Of a DNA stretch of 64,000 bases, positions 54,036 through 62,595 are shown one piece after another (position 1 is the stretch's first letter; each line of letters opens with the position of its first letter). Source of the DNA: an uncultured Pelagibacteraceae bacterium. Lineage in GTDB: Bacteria; Pseudomonadota; Alphaproteobacteria; Pelagibacterales; Pelagibacteraceae. The position numbers were made by a program, and so were the translations under genes. The notes under the pieces are model-generated. The model ran no database searches, was not told where the DNA came from, and saw only the letters and a list, made by a program, of their open reading frames with translations. The stretch lies in assembly GCA_902582235.1 (NCBI GenBank), contig CACHQX010000001.1:190760-254759 (forward strand), written 5' to 3'.

Positions 54036-54112
54036 TGGTGGGCCCGCCAGGACTCGAACCTGGGACCAATACATTATGAGTGTACTGCTCTAACCAACTG
54101 AGCTACAGGCCC
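54036..54112 (-). tRNA. tRNA with CAT anticodon (Met elongator or Ile2)
   Basis: GGGCCTG.TA.GCTC.AGTTGGTTA.GAGC.A.GTACA.CTCATAA.TGTAT.TGGTC.CCAGG.TTCGAGT.CCTGG.CGGGCCC.A.CCA; canonical D- and T-loops; CCA encoded. Confidence 0.95.
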
Positions 54113-54160
54113 TTACTAACATTTTTACCTCTTTTTTCTTTTCTATTCAAGAAATGAAGG

Positions 54161-54235
54161 TGGTGGGCCGTGTTGGTTACGCTCCAACTACCCCTGCAAT
54201 GTCAATGCAGTACTCTACTATTGAGCTAACGGCCC
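54161..54235 (-). tRNA. tRNA-Val (GAC) with non-canonical D-loop and T-loop
   Basis: GGGCCGT.TA.GCTC.AATAGTA.GAGT.A.CTGCA.TTGACAT.TGCAG.GGGTA.GTTGG.AGCGTAA.CCAAC.ACGGCCC.A.CCA; acceptor, anticodon and T stems fully paired, D stem with one G-U; CCA encoded. Confidence 0.85.
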
Positions 54236-54257
54236 GAAAATTAAAATACTTATATCA

Positions 54258-55520
54258 TTAATTTTTTTTAAAAAAAATATTAGTTTCCTTATTTATTGCA
54301 TACATTAATGAGAAATTAATCATAAATAATGTAATATTAAAATTATTAAAAAAAGATCCACTTGGTAAAATTGGAACAAAATTTATTAGTAAAAATATAA
54401 GGCACCCTGCCTGAATATAATTCCTTGTATCTATTATTTTTCTTATCAATCTAAAAGCAAGGTAGAAAATTATTCCCATGATAATTATTGTGCCGACAAT
54501 GCCATGCTCAGACAACATCTCAATATAGATTTGATGAGGATGAGTTAAACAATAATACTCATTATGAATTGAATTTTTATCAGTATCGCATGTTTCAACT
54601 CTGTAATTTTTATTACCTACTCCAAACCAAGGGTTGTTTTTAAAAACATAAAATCCTGACTTATATAATTTTATATAAAGACTATTATTTAAAAACTTTT
54701 CTCTTTCATCTTTTGTATTTATTTTTATGTATAGCTGATCAATGTACCTATATTTGACATAATCTGAGAAATTTACAGTTAATAGGAAAATTATAAAAAG
54801 TGTTGAGAAAACTAAAATTTTGTCTCTTAATTTTACGTAATCAATTATTGAAATGAAAATGGAAAATCCTATCAAAGCTTTTAAACCATTAGATCTTTCG
54901 CCTGTAACCATTACTCCAACTAAACAAAAAAAAATAATAAGGAATCCAAGCAGTTTTAATATCTTTTTCGATTTTAAAAAATTTAATACAAATCCTACAA
55001 CTATAAAAGAGAAACCACATAAAAATGCTCCAGGGATTGGTTCTGTTTTAAAAAAACTTACAACTCTATAACCTCGAGTTTGGGCATTAATAGCATTTTC
55101 TATTCCTCCAAAACCTAAAATATTACTCCCAGTAAATCTTTCGATATAAACGTCAATCAGTACTACGAAGAATATTATGCTCCAAATTTTTAGAATGCTT
55201 AAATTTTTCTCATTAATAAAAAAAAGATAGTTTATCATTAGAAAGAATAAGATAAATCTTACAAAACCAAAGTTTCTGTAAATTCCCGACATTATATCGT
55301 TTGAGATAAGAGAATTAAATACAAGATACAAATTGAGAATAATTAAAAGTAAAACTGGTTTAAAATCGTAAATTCTAATATCATTTTTAATAAAATAAAT
55401 TAATATAAAGCATAGACCAAATAACACAGTATTAATCAGTGAAACACTTGAGCCTAAAATTATTGAGATAGGCAAGAAAGATAATAATACTGTTGGAATA
55501 ATTATTTTTATATTATTCAT
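54258..55520 (-). CDS. O-antigen ligase/polymerase-like membrane protein (Wzy_C/WaaL type)
   Basis: Multi-TM; WFGVGNKNYR...HPHQIYIEMLSEHGIVG. Confidence 0.8.
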   Translation of the reverse strand: MNNIKIIIPTVLLSFLPISIILGSSVSLINTVLFGLCFILIYFIKNDIRIYDFKPVLLLIILNLYLVFNSLISNDIMSGIYRNFGFVRFILFFLMINYLFFINEKNLSILKIWSIIFFVVLIDVYIERFTGSNILGFGGIENAINAQTRGYRVVSFFKTEPIPGAFLCGFSFIVVGFVLNFLKSKKILKLLGFLIIFFCLVGVMVTGERSNGLKALIGFSIFISIIDYVKLRDKILVFSTLFIIFLLTVNFSDYVKYRYIDQLYIKINTKDEREKFLNNSLYIKLYKSGFYVFKNNPWFGVGNKNYRVETCDTDKNSIHNEYYCLTHPHQIYIEMLSEHGIVGTIIIMGIIFYLAFRLIRKIIDTRNYIQAGCLIFLLINFVPILPSGSFFNNFNITLFMINFSLMYAINKETNIFFKKN

Positions 55521-56217
55521 GTTTTAATTTAAACTTTTCACACTTAATTCTTTTTGATTTATGAACTGTCAATTTATTTTCTTTGATGACAGACAATCTT
55601 TCGAAAATATTATAAAAAAAGTCTGGTCTTATTGTATCGAAAATAATTTTTGTATTTTCTTTTGAAACAGAATTTAAATAACTAGAGTAAAAATTAAAGT
55701 CATAGTGATAATCAAGCGAGTATAAAGAAATTATTAAATCGTAATTTTTTAATGGAAAGTTTTTTTTGTCAAAATCATAAATTTTATATTGGTTATCATT
55801 GATGCCATTAAGATTAAAAAATTCTTTTGTTGTTGATAAATTGTTATAGGCTTCATTATTTTTATAATCCCATCCATATTTTATTTTATTTGAAACATAG
55901 TTTTTTTCTATTAAATCTATTTTTGTATTAGGAAATTTTTTTAAAATATAAAGCTCTAGACCACCTATTCCTCCTCCAATACTTAAAATTTGTTGTCCAT
56001 CTACTAAGAAACCTTTAATGTTCTCATATTCGTCATTTATAAGTTTGGAATATTTTCCTGATACCTTTATCGTATCTATCAAATATTTTGAAAAAATTTT
56101 TGAAAATAGGTATCTTCCAAATAATTTTCTTATCCTCATTAAAAATTGGTTTGCAAGTTCTATTCTTTGTAGAACCGCTAACTGCGCAATATCTCTTGTA
56201 AATTTAAGTTTTTCCAT
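55513..56217 (-). CDS. Class I SAM-dependent methyltransferase-like protein
   Basis: QILSIGGGIGGLELYILKKFPNTKIDLIEKN. Confidence 0.6.
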   Translation of the reverse strand: MEKLKFTRDIAQLAVLQRIELANQFLMRIRKLFGRYLFSKIFSKYLIDTIKVSGKYSKLINDEYENIKGFLVDGQQILSIGGGIGGLELYILKKFPNTKIDLIEKNYVSNKIKYGWDYKNNEAYNNLSTTKEFFNLNGINDNQYKIYDFDKKNFPLKNYDLIISLYSLDYHYDFNFYSSYLNSVSKENTKIIFDTIRPDFFYNIFERLSVIKENKLTVHKSKRIKCEKFKLKHE

Positions 56218-56342
56218 TTTGAATTTTGGTTTAAATATAATTGTTTACATTAAATAACATAATTTATATGTAAATTTACTAAGTAATATAATTTATTTTA
56301 ATGTATTTTATATGTTATCTTGCAAAATTATAGGAGTTTAAA

Positions 56343-57215
56343 CTGACTCTAGAAAATAGAAAAAAGTGTCCAAGCTGCGGCGAAAAGAATTTTAATGAAA
56401 TTTATTCCTTGCCTTATAGCTCGGAAAAAATGCAAAATTTTTTAACTTCTTATTATAAAGAAAGAATCAATATTAAAAAATTAGAGAAATTTAAGTTTGT
56501 TTTATTAGAATGCAATATCTGTAAAACAATCTTTCAAGAACAAATACCAGATAGTAATTTCTCCTTTGAGTTATATGAGGAAATAATTGATAAAGATGAA
56601 AGTTTGGCGAAAAAAGAAGATTTTGAAAAGAAAAATATAATTAAATTAGATTATGAAATAGGACTGATAAAAGGACTTTTTAAAAAAAATAATGAGGAAA
56701 TAAAAATAATGGAATTTGGCGCTGGGTGGGGTTTCTGGTTAAACTATTTAAAAAAGAATAATTTTAATGTATCTGCTTTTGAAATTTCGAAGTCAAGAAT
56801 AGATTTTATGAAGAATAAAGAAATTAATGTAATATCAGATCTTCTGTCAGTTAAAGAGAACTTTGATTTTATATTTTCAGAACAAACTTTTGAACACATT
56901 TCAAATCCAAGAGATACATTATTTAATTTGTCCAAGATATTGAAATATGACGGTTACATTTTCTTAAGATTTCCTAGTAGTTTCCTTTTCAATTTAAAAT
57001 TAAATAAAAGTTATAAACCAAAAAATGATTGTGTACATCCTCTAGAGCATATAAATTTATTTAGAAAAAAAAGTTTTGAAGCTATGACGAGTAATTCTAA
57101 TTTACAAATAATTAATTTTAGATCTCGATACAATTTTAGTATAATTAATGCTTTAAAAGATATAAAAAATTTTTTTTATTTTGACTCCATTCTTATAAAA
57201 AAAACAAACAAATAA
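56343..57215 (+). CDS. Class I SAM methyltransferase with N-terminal CxxC...CxxC zinc-ribbon; probable CTG start
   Basis: Frame is open from a TAG at 56331; GGAG at 56333-56336 precedes CTG 56343; gives (M)TLENRKKCPSCGEKNFNEIYS...LLECNICKTIF...IMEFGAGWGFWLNYL. Confidence 0.7.
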   Translation: MTLENRKKCPSCGEKNFNEIYSLPYSSEKMQNFLTSYYKERINIKKLEKFKFVLLECNICKTIFQEQIPDSNFSFELYEEIIDKDESLAKKEDFEKKNIIKLDYEIGLIKGLFKKNNEEIKIMEFGAGWGFWLNYLKKNNFNVSAFEISKSRIDFMKNKEINVISDLLSVKENFDFIFSEQTFEHISNPRDTLFNLSKILKYDGYIFLRFPSSFLFNLKLNKSYKPKNDCVHPLEHINLFRKKSFEAMTSNSNLQIINFRSRYNFSIINALKDIKNFFYFDSILIKKTNK

Positions 57216-57310
57216 CTATGAGAAAAAAGTTATTAGTTTCCTTCCTCTCATGAGTTTGTAGTATTGAATAAAATTTTTAGAAATATAAAAAAATTAATAA
57301 ATATTTTTTT

Positions 57311-58462
57311 TTAATTAATATTTAATATCTTATCAAGTGCTAAATAGTGTCTAAACATTGTATATTTTTGTGCATTTCTCTTTAAAATAACTTTATCGGA
57401 AAAAACCTTTTTTTCACTTAAACTACAATAGTTTTTTAAACTATTTGAGAGACTCTTTTTATGATTATTTTTGAATAATAAACCATTTTTTCCATCGTTT
57501 AAAAATTCTTTAGGTCCATTTGGACAGTCACTTGAAATTACATAAGCATTACTCATTGCCGCTTCAACAATAACAAAACCTACTTCTTCCCATAATGAAC
57601 TTAATACAAAAATTTCACAATTTTTCATGTAATTTACAATATCCCTTTTAAAACCGAGTAAAAAAATTTTTTCTTTCAATTTTTTTTTATCAATTAACTT
57701 AACGAGTTTTCTCTTCTCCTCACCCTCTCCCAATATGATTAAAATAAAATCGTTATTTTCTTTTAAAAATTCTGAAAATTCTTCAATTAAATAAGAAAAA
57801 TTTTTTTGTTTTGTTAATCTGCCAGCTGATAAAATTATTCTTTTGTTATTTATTGCTATTAGATCGGCAGGAATTCTATTATTTTTTTCAAAATTTTTAA
57901 TTTTTATTATTGCATCTGGTAAATAATACAAATTTTTTTGACTGAATATTCTTTGATTTTCGAGTTTCTTTTTAAGATCTAAAGTTGGGCACGTTATTAT
58001 CTTAATTTCATTTGAAATAAATTTCCAAAAAATTCTTCTAACTATATTCAACCTTGGGTATCCGGAAATTCTTAAAATAAATTCAGTTTTAAAATTAAAT
58101 AGTTTTAAAAGTAATAATGGAAGTGAGGTTATTAAATGTAATATAATTTTGTTGGGCTTTTGTTTTTTCAACATAAAAATAAGTGGGAAAAATGACAAGA
58201 TGAATATTAAGATATAAGAAATTCTACTACCAAGGAACCCTTTTTTAGGTAGAATTTTGAAATATTTAAAGTTTAAATCAATTAAATTAATTGAGTTTTC
58301 ATCAATGGTTTCTCTATATTCATCCCATTCACCACAGACATTTATAATTGATACATTATAATCTTTATTAAATTGTTTCAACGAAGTTGCCGAATTTATT
58401 GTCGATTTAATAGTTCCCACTGGATTAAGGCATGGAGACCAGTAAAAAATATTTTTTTTCAT
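57311..58462 (-). CDS. Family 4 glycosyltransferase
   Basis: ILSAGRLTKQKNFSYLIEEF...FVLSSLWEEVGFVIVEAAMSNAYVISSDCPNGPKEFL. Confidence 0.9.
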   Translation of the reverse strand: MKKNIFYWSPCLNPVGTIKSTINSATSLKQFNKDYNVSIINVCGEWDEYRETIDENSINLIDLNFKYFKILPKKGFLGSRISYILIFILSFFPLIFMLKKQKPNKIILHLITSLPLLLLKLFNFKTEFILRISGYPRLNIVRRIFWKFISNEIKIITCPTLDLKKKLENQRIFSQKNLYYLPDAIIKIKNFEKNNRIPADLIAINNKRIILSAGRLTKQKNFSYLIEEFSEFLKENNDFILIILGEGEEKRKLVKLIDKKKLKEKIFLLGFKRDIVNYMKNCEIFVLSSLWEEVGFVIVEAAMSNAYVISSDCPNGPKEFLNDGKNGLLFKNNHKKSLSNSLKNYCSLSEKKVFSDKVILKRNAQKYTMFRHYLALDKILNIN

Positions 58463-58501
58463 AATTATATGTTCCTTAATAAATCATACGGATTTAGGTA
58501 A

Positions 58502-59179
58502 TTATTTTTTTACTATAAAATTAAAGCCACTACATTGTTCAATGTTTTTAGTGTCACTCGTAAATTTATCTAATAGAATGTTAATGCCTGTTTTTTCAAT
58601 GTGTCTTTTCCACCTTGGCTGAAATAATATATTTAATGGTGTTGATATTCTGCCCCTAATAGGAAAAATTTCCAAATTTTTAAAATCTTTGAATAAGTAT
58701 GACAAAGCATCTTTTGAGAATCTGAAGTAATCCTGAAATTTTAGATCAGTAGGAGCATGATAATAAAATAGGTAAGGAACATAACCATACAAAACACCGT
58801 TATCTTTGAGCATCATCCTAATATTTCTTACAGCTTGAAAGGGATCATAGACATGTTCTAATACAGCAATACAAATTATTTTATCAAATTTTTTTATTAG
58901 TGTTTCATCCAGCTCACTGCATATATCATAGACTATATCTGGATAATCCCCAAAATCATTTACATCAACAGTCAATATTTTTTTTGCTTTAATTTTTGTA
59001 AATTTATCACGCATTCCTTTTCCAATATCTAAGATATCATCATTAATTTTAATATCTTCAATTATTCTGTTTCTAAAATCTTTTTGATTCTTGATGTAAT
59101 AGTTATTAATTTTTGTTCTTTTTATTAAATCAATTAATTTTGAGTTAGTTTTTTCTGGTTGACCAATTATCTTTTTCAT
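58502..59179 (-). CDS. SAM-dependent methyltransferase
   Basis: IDVNDFGDYPD-like region: DDILDIGKGMRDKF...KIICIAVLEHVYDPFQAVRNIRMMLKDNGVLYGYVPYLF. Confidence 0.75.
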   Translation of the reverse strand: MKKIIGQPEKTNSKLIDLIKRTKINNYYIKNQKDFRNRIIEDIKINDDILDIGKGMRDKFTKIKAKKILTVDVNDFGDYPDIVYDICSELDETLIKKFDKIICIAVLEHVYDPFQAVRNIRMMLKDNGVLYGYVPYLFYYHAPTDLKFQDYFRFSKDALSYLFKDFKNLEIFPIRGRISTPLNILFQPRWKRHIEKTGINILLDKFTSDTKNIEQCSGFNFIVKK

Positions 59180-59197
59180 ATTGTTCCAATTAATTTG

Positions 59198-60298
59198 CTA
59201 GTTTTCTAAAATTTTTTTTACTCTCCACAGCATATTTTCTTTTTTTGCAAACATAAAGGCGTTATACCTTATTTGATTATATCTTTGAAAGTTTTTTGAA
59301 ACATATTTTATTATTTTAAGCCAACTATTAGAATTATTAAAATTTTTAACAAGGATAGAGTTAAAGTTATTTTTTAATACTTCTCTTAATACTGGTAAAT
59401 CTGAACATATAATAAGTTTGCCGTTTATCATATAATCAAAAACTTTTAATGGGGAGGTATATTTAGAAATGTCTCCAACATCACCCGAAACAGTAATTCT
59501 TTTTGTATATGGTAAAATACAAACATCAATTTTTTTAATCTTATTAGATATTTCTTTAAATGGAACGTGGCTATTGATAATGAGATTTTTACCAAAAAAG
59601 GATGATTTTATTTTTTTAACCTCTTTCTTTGTTCCCCCATAGACAATATAGTCATTTTCTTTATTTAGTTTACAAAGTTTCAAAATCATTTCTATTCCTC
59701 TTGATTTATAAATTGAACCAAAATATCCTATTTTAATATTTTTATTATGATTGAATTTAAAACGCGGTTTTAAAGATGTCCCATTATGTAAGACTTGTAT
59801 TTTTTTTTCATTTACATCCCAGTTATCCATAAAATATTTTTTTAAAGTTTCTGTGGTGACTGTAATTTTGATTATTTTTTTAAAATTTAGAAAATTTAAT
59901 TTCCTTTGTAAAATTTTGATGAACCTACCTTCAATTTCAAGTGTATCATGAATTTCAAGTATCACTTTTTTTTTAAATATACTTAATACGAATGCTGCAA
60001 AATAATTTCTTGTAATGAATAAATCTGGATTAAAATTAAAACTTTTAAAAATTGCTATTAAAGAAAATAAATAATACCTTATGCCTGTTGGAAATTTTTC
60101 GAACAATTTAAGTCTTAATATTTTAAATTTCTTATCTATATTGTAAAAATTAAAATAATTTTGACCAGTGCCAGTATTTGGTAATATTAAAGTTACTTTA
60201 TGGTTGAGAATAGAAAGAGCTTCGCATAATTTGGAAACTTGAAGACTGCTGGCATTTTTTGATGGTGCTGCTGAGTTAGATATAATAACAATATTCAT
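59198..60298 (-). CDS. Family 4 glycosyltransferase
   Basis: IGYFGSIYKSRGIEMILKLC...YTSPLKVFDYMINGKLIICSDLPVLREVL. Confidence 0.85.
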   Translation of the reverse strand: MNIVIISNSAAPSKNASSLQVSKLCEALSILNHKVTLILPNTGTGQNYFNFYNIDKKFKILRLKLFEKFPTGIRYYLFSLIAIFKSFNFNPDLFITRNYFAAFVLSIFKKKVILEIHDTLEIEGRFIKILQRKLNFLNFKKIIKITVTTETLKKYFMDNWDVNEKKIQVLHNGTSLKPRFKFNHNKNIKIGYFGSIYKSRGIEMILKLCKLNKENDYIVYGGTKKEVKKIKSSFFGKNLIINSHVPFKEISNKIKKIDVCILPYTKRITVSGDVGDISKYTSPLKVFDYMINGKLIICSDLPVLREVLKNNFNSILVKNFNNSNSWLKIIKYVSKNFQRYNQIRYNAFMFAKKENMLWRVKKILEN

Positions 60299-60379
60299 TC
60301 AAAGCTGTTATTTAACAATATTTAATTATATATATAATCATTAAGTATTTGTAAGGTAATTATATAATTTGTTAAAATT

Positions 60380-61258
60380 ATGTTATTAAAAAAAATAAAA
60401 AATATCGTTATTACCATAGACAACAAGTTCTTAAAATCCTTAATAATTGATACATATTTAAAATTAAAATATTTTTTTAAAATAAAAAGAGCTTACGCTT
60501 CTATTGGAAAAATTAATATTGAAAAAAAAAGAAAACATACCTTGAATAAAGAATTATTAATATCTCTTACATCTTACTCAAAAAGATTTAGAACATTGCC
60601 TTTGGTTTTGTATTCACTCCGAAATCAATCTATTTTGCCTGATAAGATTGAAGTTTGGATAGAAGAAAATGACAAATCTTTACTACCAGACAAAATATAT
60701 AATTTAAAAGATGTGAAGATTAAAATTTGTGAGAACGGTCTTTATTCATACAAAAAAATTATTCCCTCTTTAAGAGAAGATGACAACAGATTTATAGCTA
60801 CCTTTGATGATGATATAATATATCCAGAAAATTCATTGGAAGCTTTAATTTTAAAATCCAAAAAATATCCTAATGATATAATCGCTAACAGAATTCACGA
60901 GATAAAATTGAAAAATTCCTTACCAGACTCATACGATAAGTGGGAAAAAAATTTCTTAGGTGAAAATGATTTAAGTTTTTTTACAAGCGGGGGCGGAACT
61001 CTCTTTCCACCAAAATGTTTTTACAAAGACATTTTTAATAAAAAAAGTTTTATGGAACTTTGTCCATCTGCTGATGATATCTGGTTAAATTGGATGGCGA
61101 AATTGAATGATAAAAAAATAAGACACTCAGGAATAGAAACGAAATATACTTTAATAAAAGTGATAAAATCTGGCCTATGGAAAAAAAATGTAAAACAAAA
61201 CTTTAATGATGTTCAAATAAAAAGAATTATTGAAAAATATGGTTTCCCGTATAAATAA
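60380..61258 (+). CDS. GT-A-fold glycosyltransferase-like protein
   Basis: LISLTSYSKRFRTLPLVLYSLRNQSILPDKIEVWIEEND...FIATFDDDIIYPENSLEAL. Confidence 0.7.
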   Translation: MLLKKIKNIVITIDNKFLKSLIIDTYLKLKYFFKIKRAYASIGKINIEKKRKHTLNKELLISLTSYSKRFRTLPLVLYSLRNQSILPDKIEVWIEENDKSLLPDKIYNLKDVKIKICENGLYSYKKIIPSLREDDNRFIATFDDDIIYPENSLEALILKSKKYPNDIIANRIHEIKLKNSLPDSYDKWEKNFLGENDLSFFTSGGGTLFPPKCFYKDIFNKKSFMELCPSADDIWLNWMAKLNDKKIRHSGIETKYTLIKVIKSGLWKKNVKQNFNDVQIKRIIEKYGFPYK

Positions 61259-61273
61259 ATAAACTTACTTCTT

Positions 61274-61993
61274 CTAAATTTTTTGGAAGGTTTTAAAGTC
61301 TTTTGGAGTGTCAAACTCATGCCAATTAAATTTTTCAGAAATAGCATTTATCTCTAAATTATTTTTTATCAATTCCATCAAAAAATTAGTGAAATCAATT
61401 TTTTTGTTATTTTTAAGTATTTTATTAACAAGTCTTTTTTTTAAATATTTAATTGTTTTTTTTGAAAATTTCGTAATACCCAAAAATCTTCCATCAATAT
61501 TTTCCAAACTAAATGTTTTTTTGCCAAGAGAATAAATTTTACCTTTATTGATTTTAAGAACCTCTAAATCATTTAAAAAATTTGATTTTTTTTTCCATTT
61601 TTTTTTCCAATCTGTATCGATAACAGTGGAAATCGAATGTTTACTTTTTATTATTTTACTTAAACATTTTTTTTCAAATAAAATATCTGAATAAATAACT
61701 ATAGTTTCATCTGGTTTTATTTTTTTCAAAACTTGATTAAATGAATAAACCATATTTGTAGAATTAAAATTTTTATTAAAAATATATTTATATTTATCTA
61801 AAGTTTTATTTTTAATAAGTTTAGACTTAAAACCGGTTGCAAAATAAATTTGATAATTTTTGAAACCACAATTACGTAGGATTTTGAGGTTCTTTTCAAT
61901 AAGCATTTCTCCATCATTAAATTTATATAAACATTTTGGATATCCAAGATTTGTTCTTCTACTTTTTCCAGCACATAATAAAATAATCTTCAT
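61274..61993 (-). CDS. Nucleotidyltransferase; candidate CTP:phosphoglutamine cytidylyltransferase (Cj1416-like)
   Basis: MKIILLCAGKSRRTNLGYPKCLYKF...NSTNMVYSFNQVL...IVIYSDILFE; ATGA-type overlap with the upstream amidotransferase. Confidence 0.7.
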   Translation of the reverse strand: MKIILLCAGKSRRTNLGYPKCLYKFNDGEMLIEKNLKILRNCGFKNYQIYFATGFKSKLIKNKTLDKYKYIFNKNFNSTNMVYSFNQVLKKIKPDETIVIYSDILFEKKCLSKIIKSKHSISTVIDTDWKKKWKKKSNFLNDLEVLKINKGKIYSLGKKTFSLENIDGRFLGITKFSKKTIKYLKKRLVNKILKNNKKIDFTNFLMELIKNNLEINAISEKFNWHEFDTPKDFKTFQKI

Positions 61994-62595
61994 TTAATTT
62001 TAAGTTTTTTTATAATCAAATTTAGTTGATTATAAGTTTTATTTCTTTCAGGATGCCACATTAATCCAAGAATATTTTTTCTTTTGTGCTTAAATATTTC
62101 AACATTTTTATCTTTATCTAAAGCAATTACATCAAATTTGTTAGACATTTTTTTTAATGGAATGCCAAAATTATGAAAACTATTTACATACATAAATTTT
62201 TTACCAAAAATTTTTTTTTCAAAATAAATTCTATGACTATTCTTCATGTGTCCATAAATTCTATTTTGTTTACCTTTAAAAAATAAATTTATTACTTGCA
62301 TGCCTCTACAAATGCCTAAAATTGGAATATTGTTTTTTAACGCATATTTTATAAGTTTAAACTCAACTTTAAGTCTTATCCTTGAGATTTTATTTTTTGA
62401 ATAGACGTCATTACCTCCGGGCAAAATCACTAATCTTATTTTATTTTTAGAAAAATTTTCTTTGTAGTTAGCTATATTTGGTATTAAAAAAAAGGATATT
62501 TTTTTAAGTTTAAAATAACTTATCCAATAGTGATCTATAAAATCAATATATGTTTTATGATATTTTTTATAATTACTGGAAATAATAACACTCAT
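61990..62595 (-). CDS. Class I glutamine amidotransferase/C26 hydrolase; candidate gamma-glutamyl-CDP-amidate hydrolase (Cj1417-like)
   Basis: LVILPGGNDVY; ILGICRGMQVINLFF (nucleophile Cys); GLMWHPERN. Confidence 0.75.
   Translation of the reverse strand: MSVIISSNYKKYHKTYIDFIDHYWISYFKLKKISFFLIPNIANYKENFSKNKIRLVILPGGNDVYSKNKISRIRLKVEFKLIKYALKNNIPILGICRGMQVINLFFKGKQNRIYGHMKNSHRIYFEKKIFGKKFMYVNSFHNFGIPLKKMSNKFDVIALDKDKNVEIFKHKRKNILGLMWHPERNKTYNQLNLIIKKLKIK

Noticed and set aside
54161-54235. Decayed tRNA pseudogene
   Set aside because: The acceptor, anticodon and T stems are fully paired and CCA is present; only the D- and T-loops deviate, so decay is less likely, though it cannot be excluded without comparison.
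57216-57310. Tiny ORF MRKKLLVSFLS* after the zinc-ribbon methyltransferase
   Set aside because: 11 codons only, no further reading frame; chance or gene remnant, cannot be supported.
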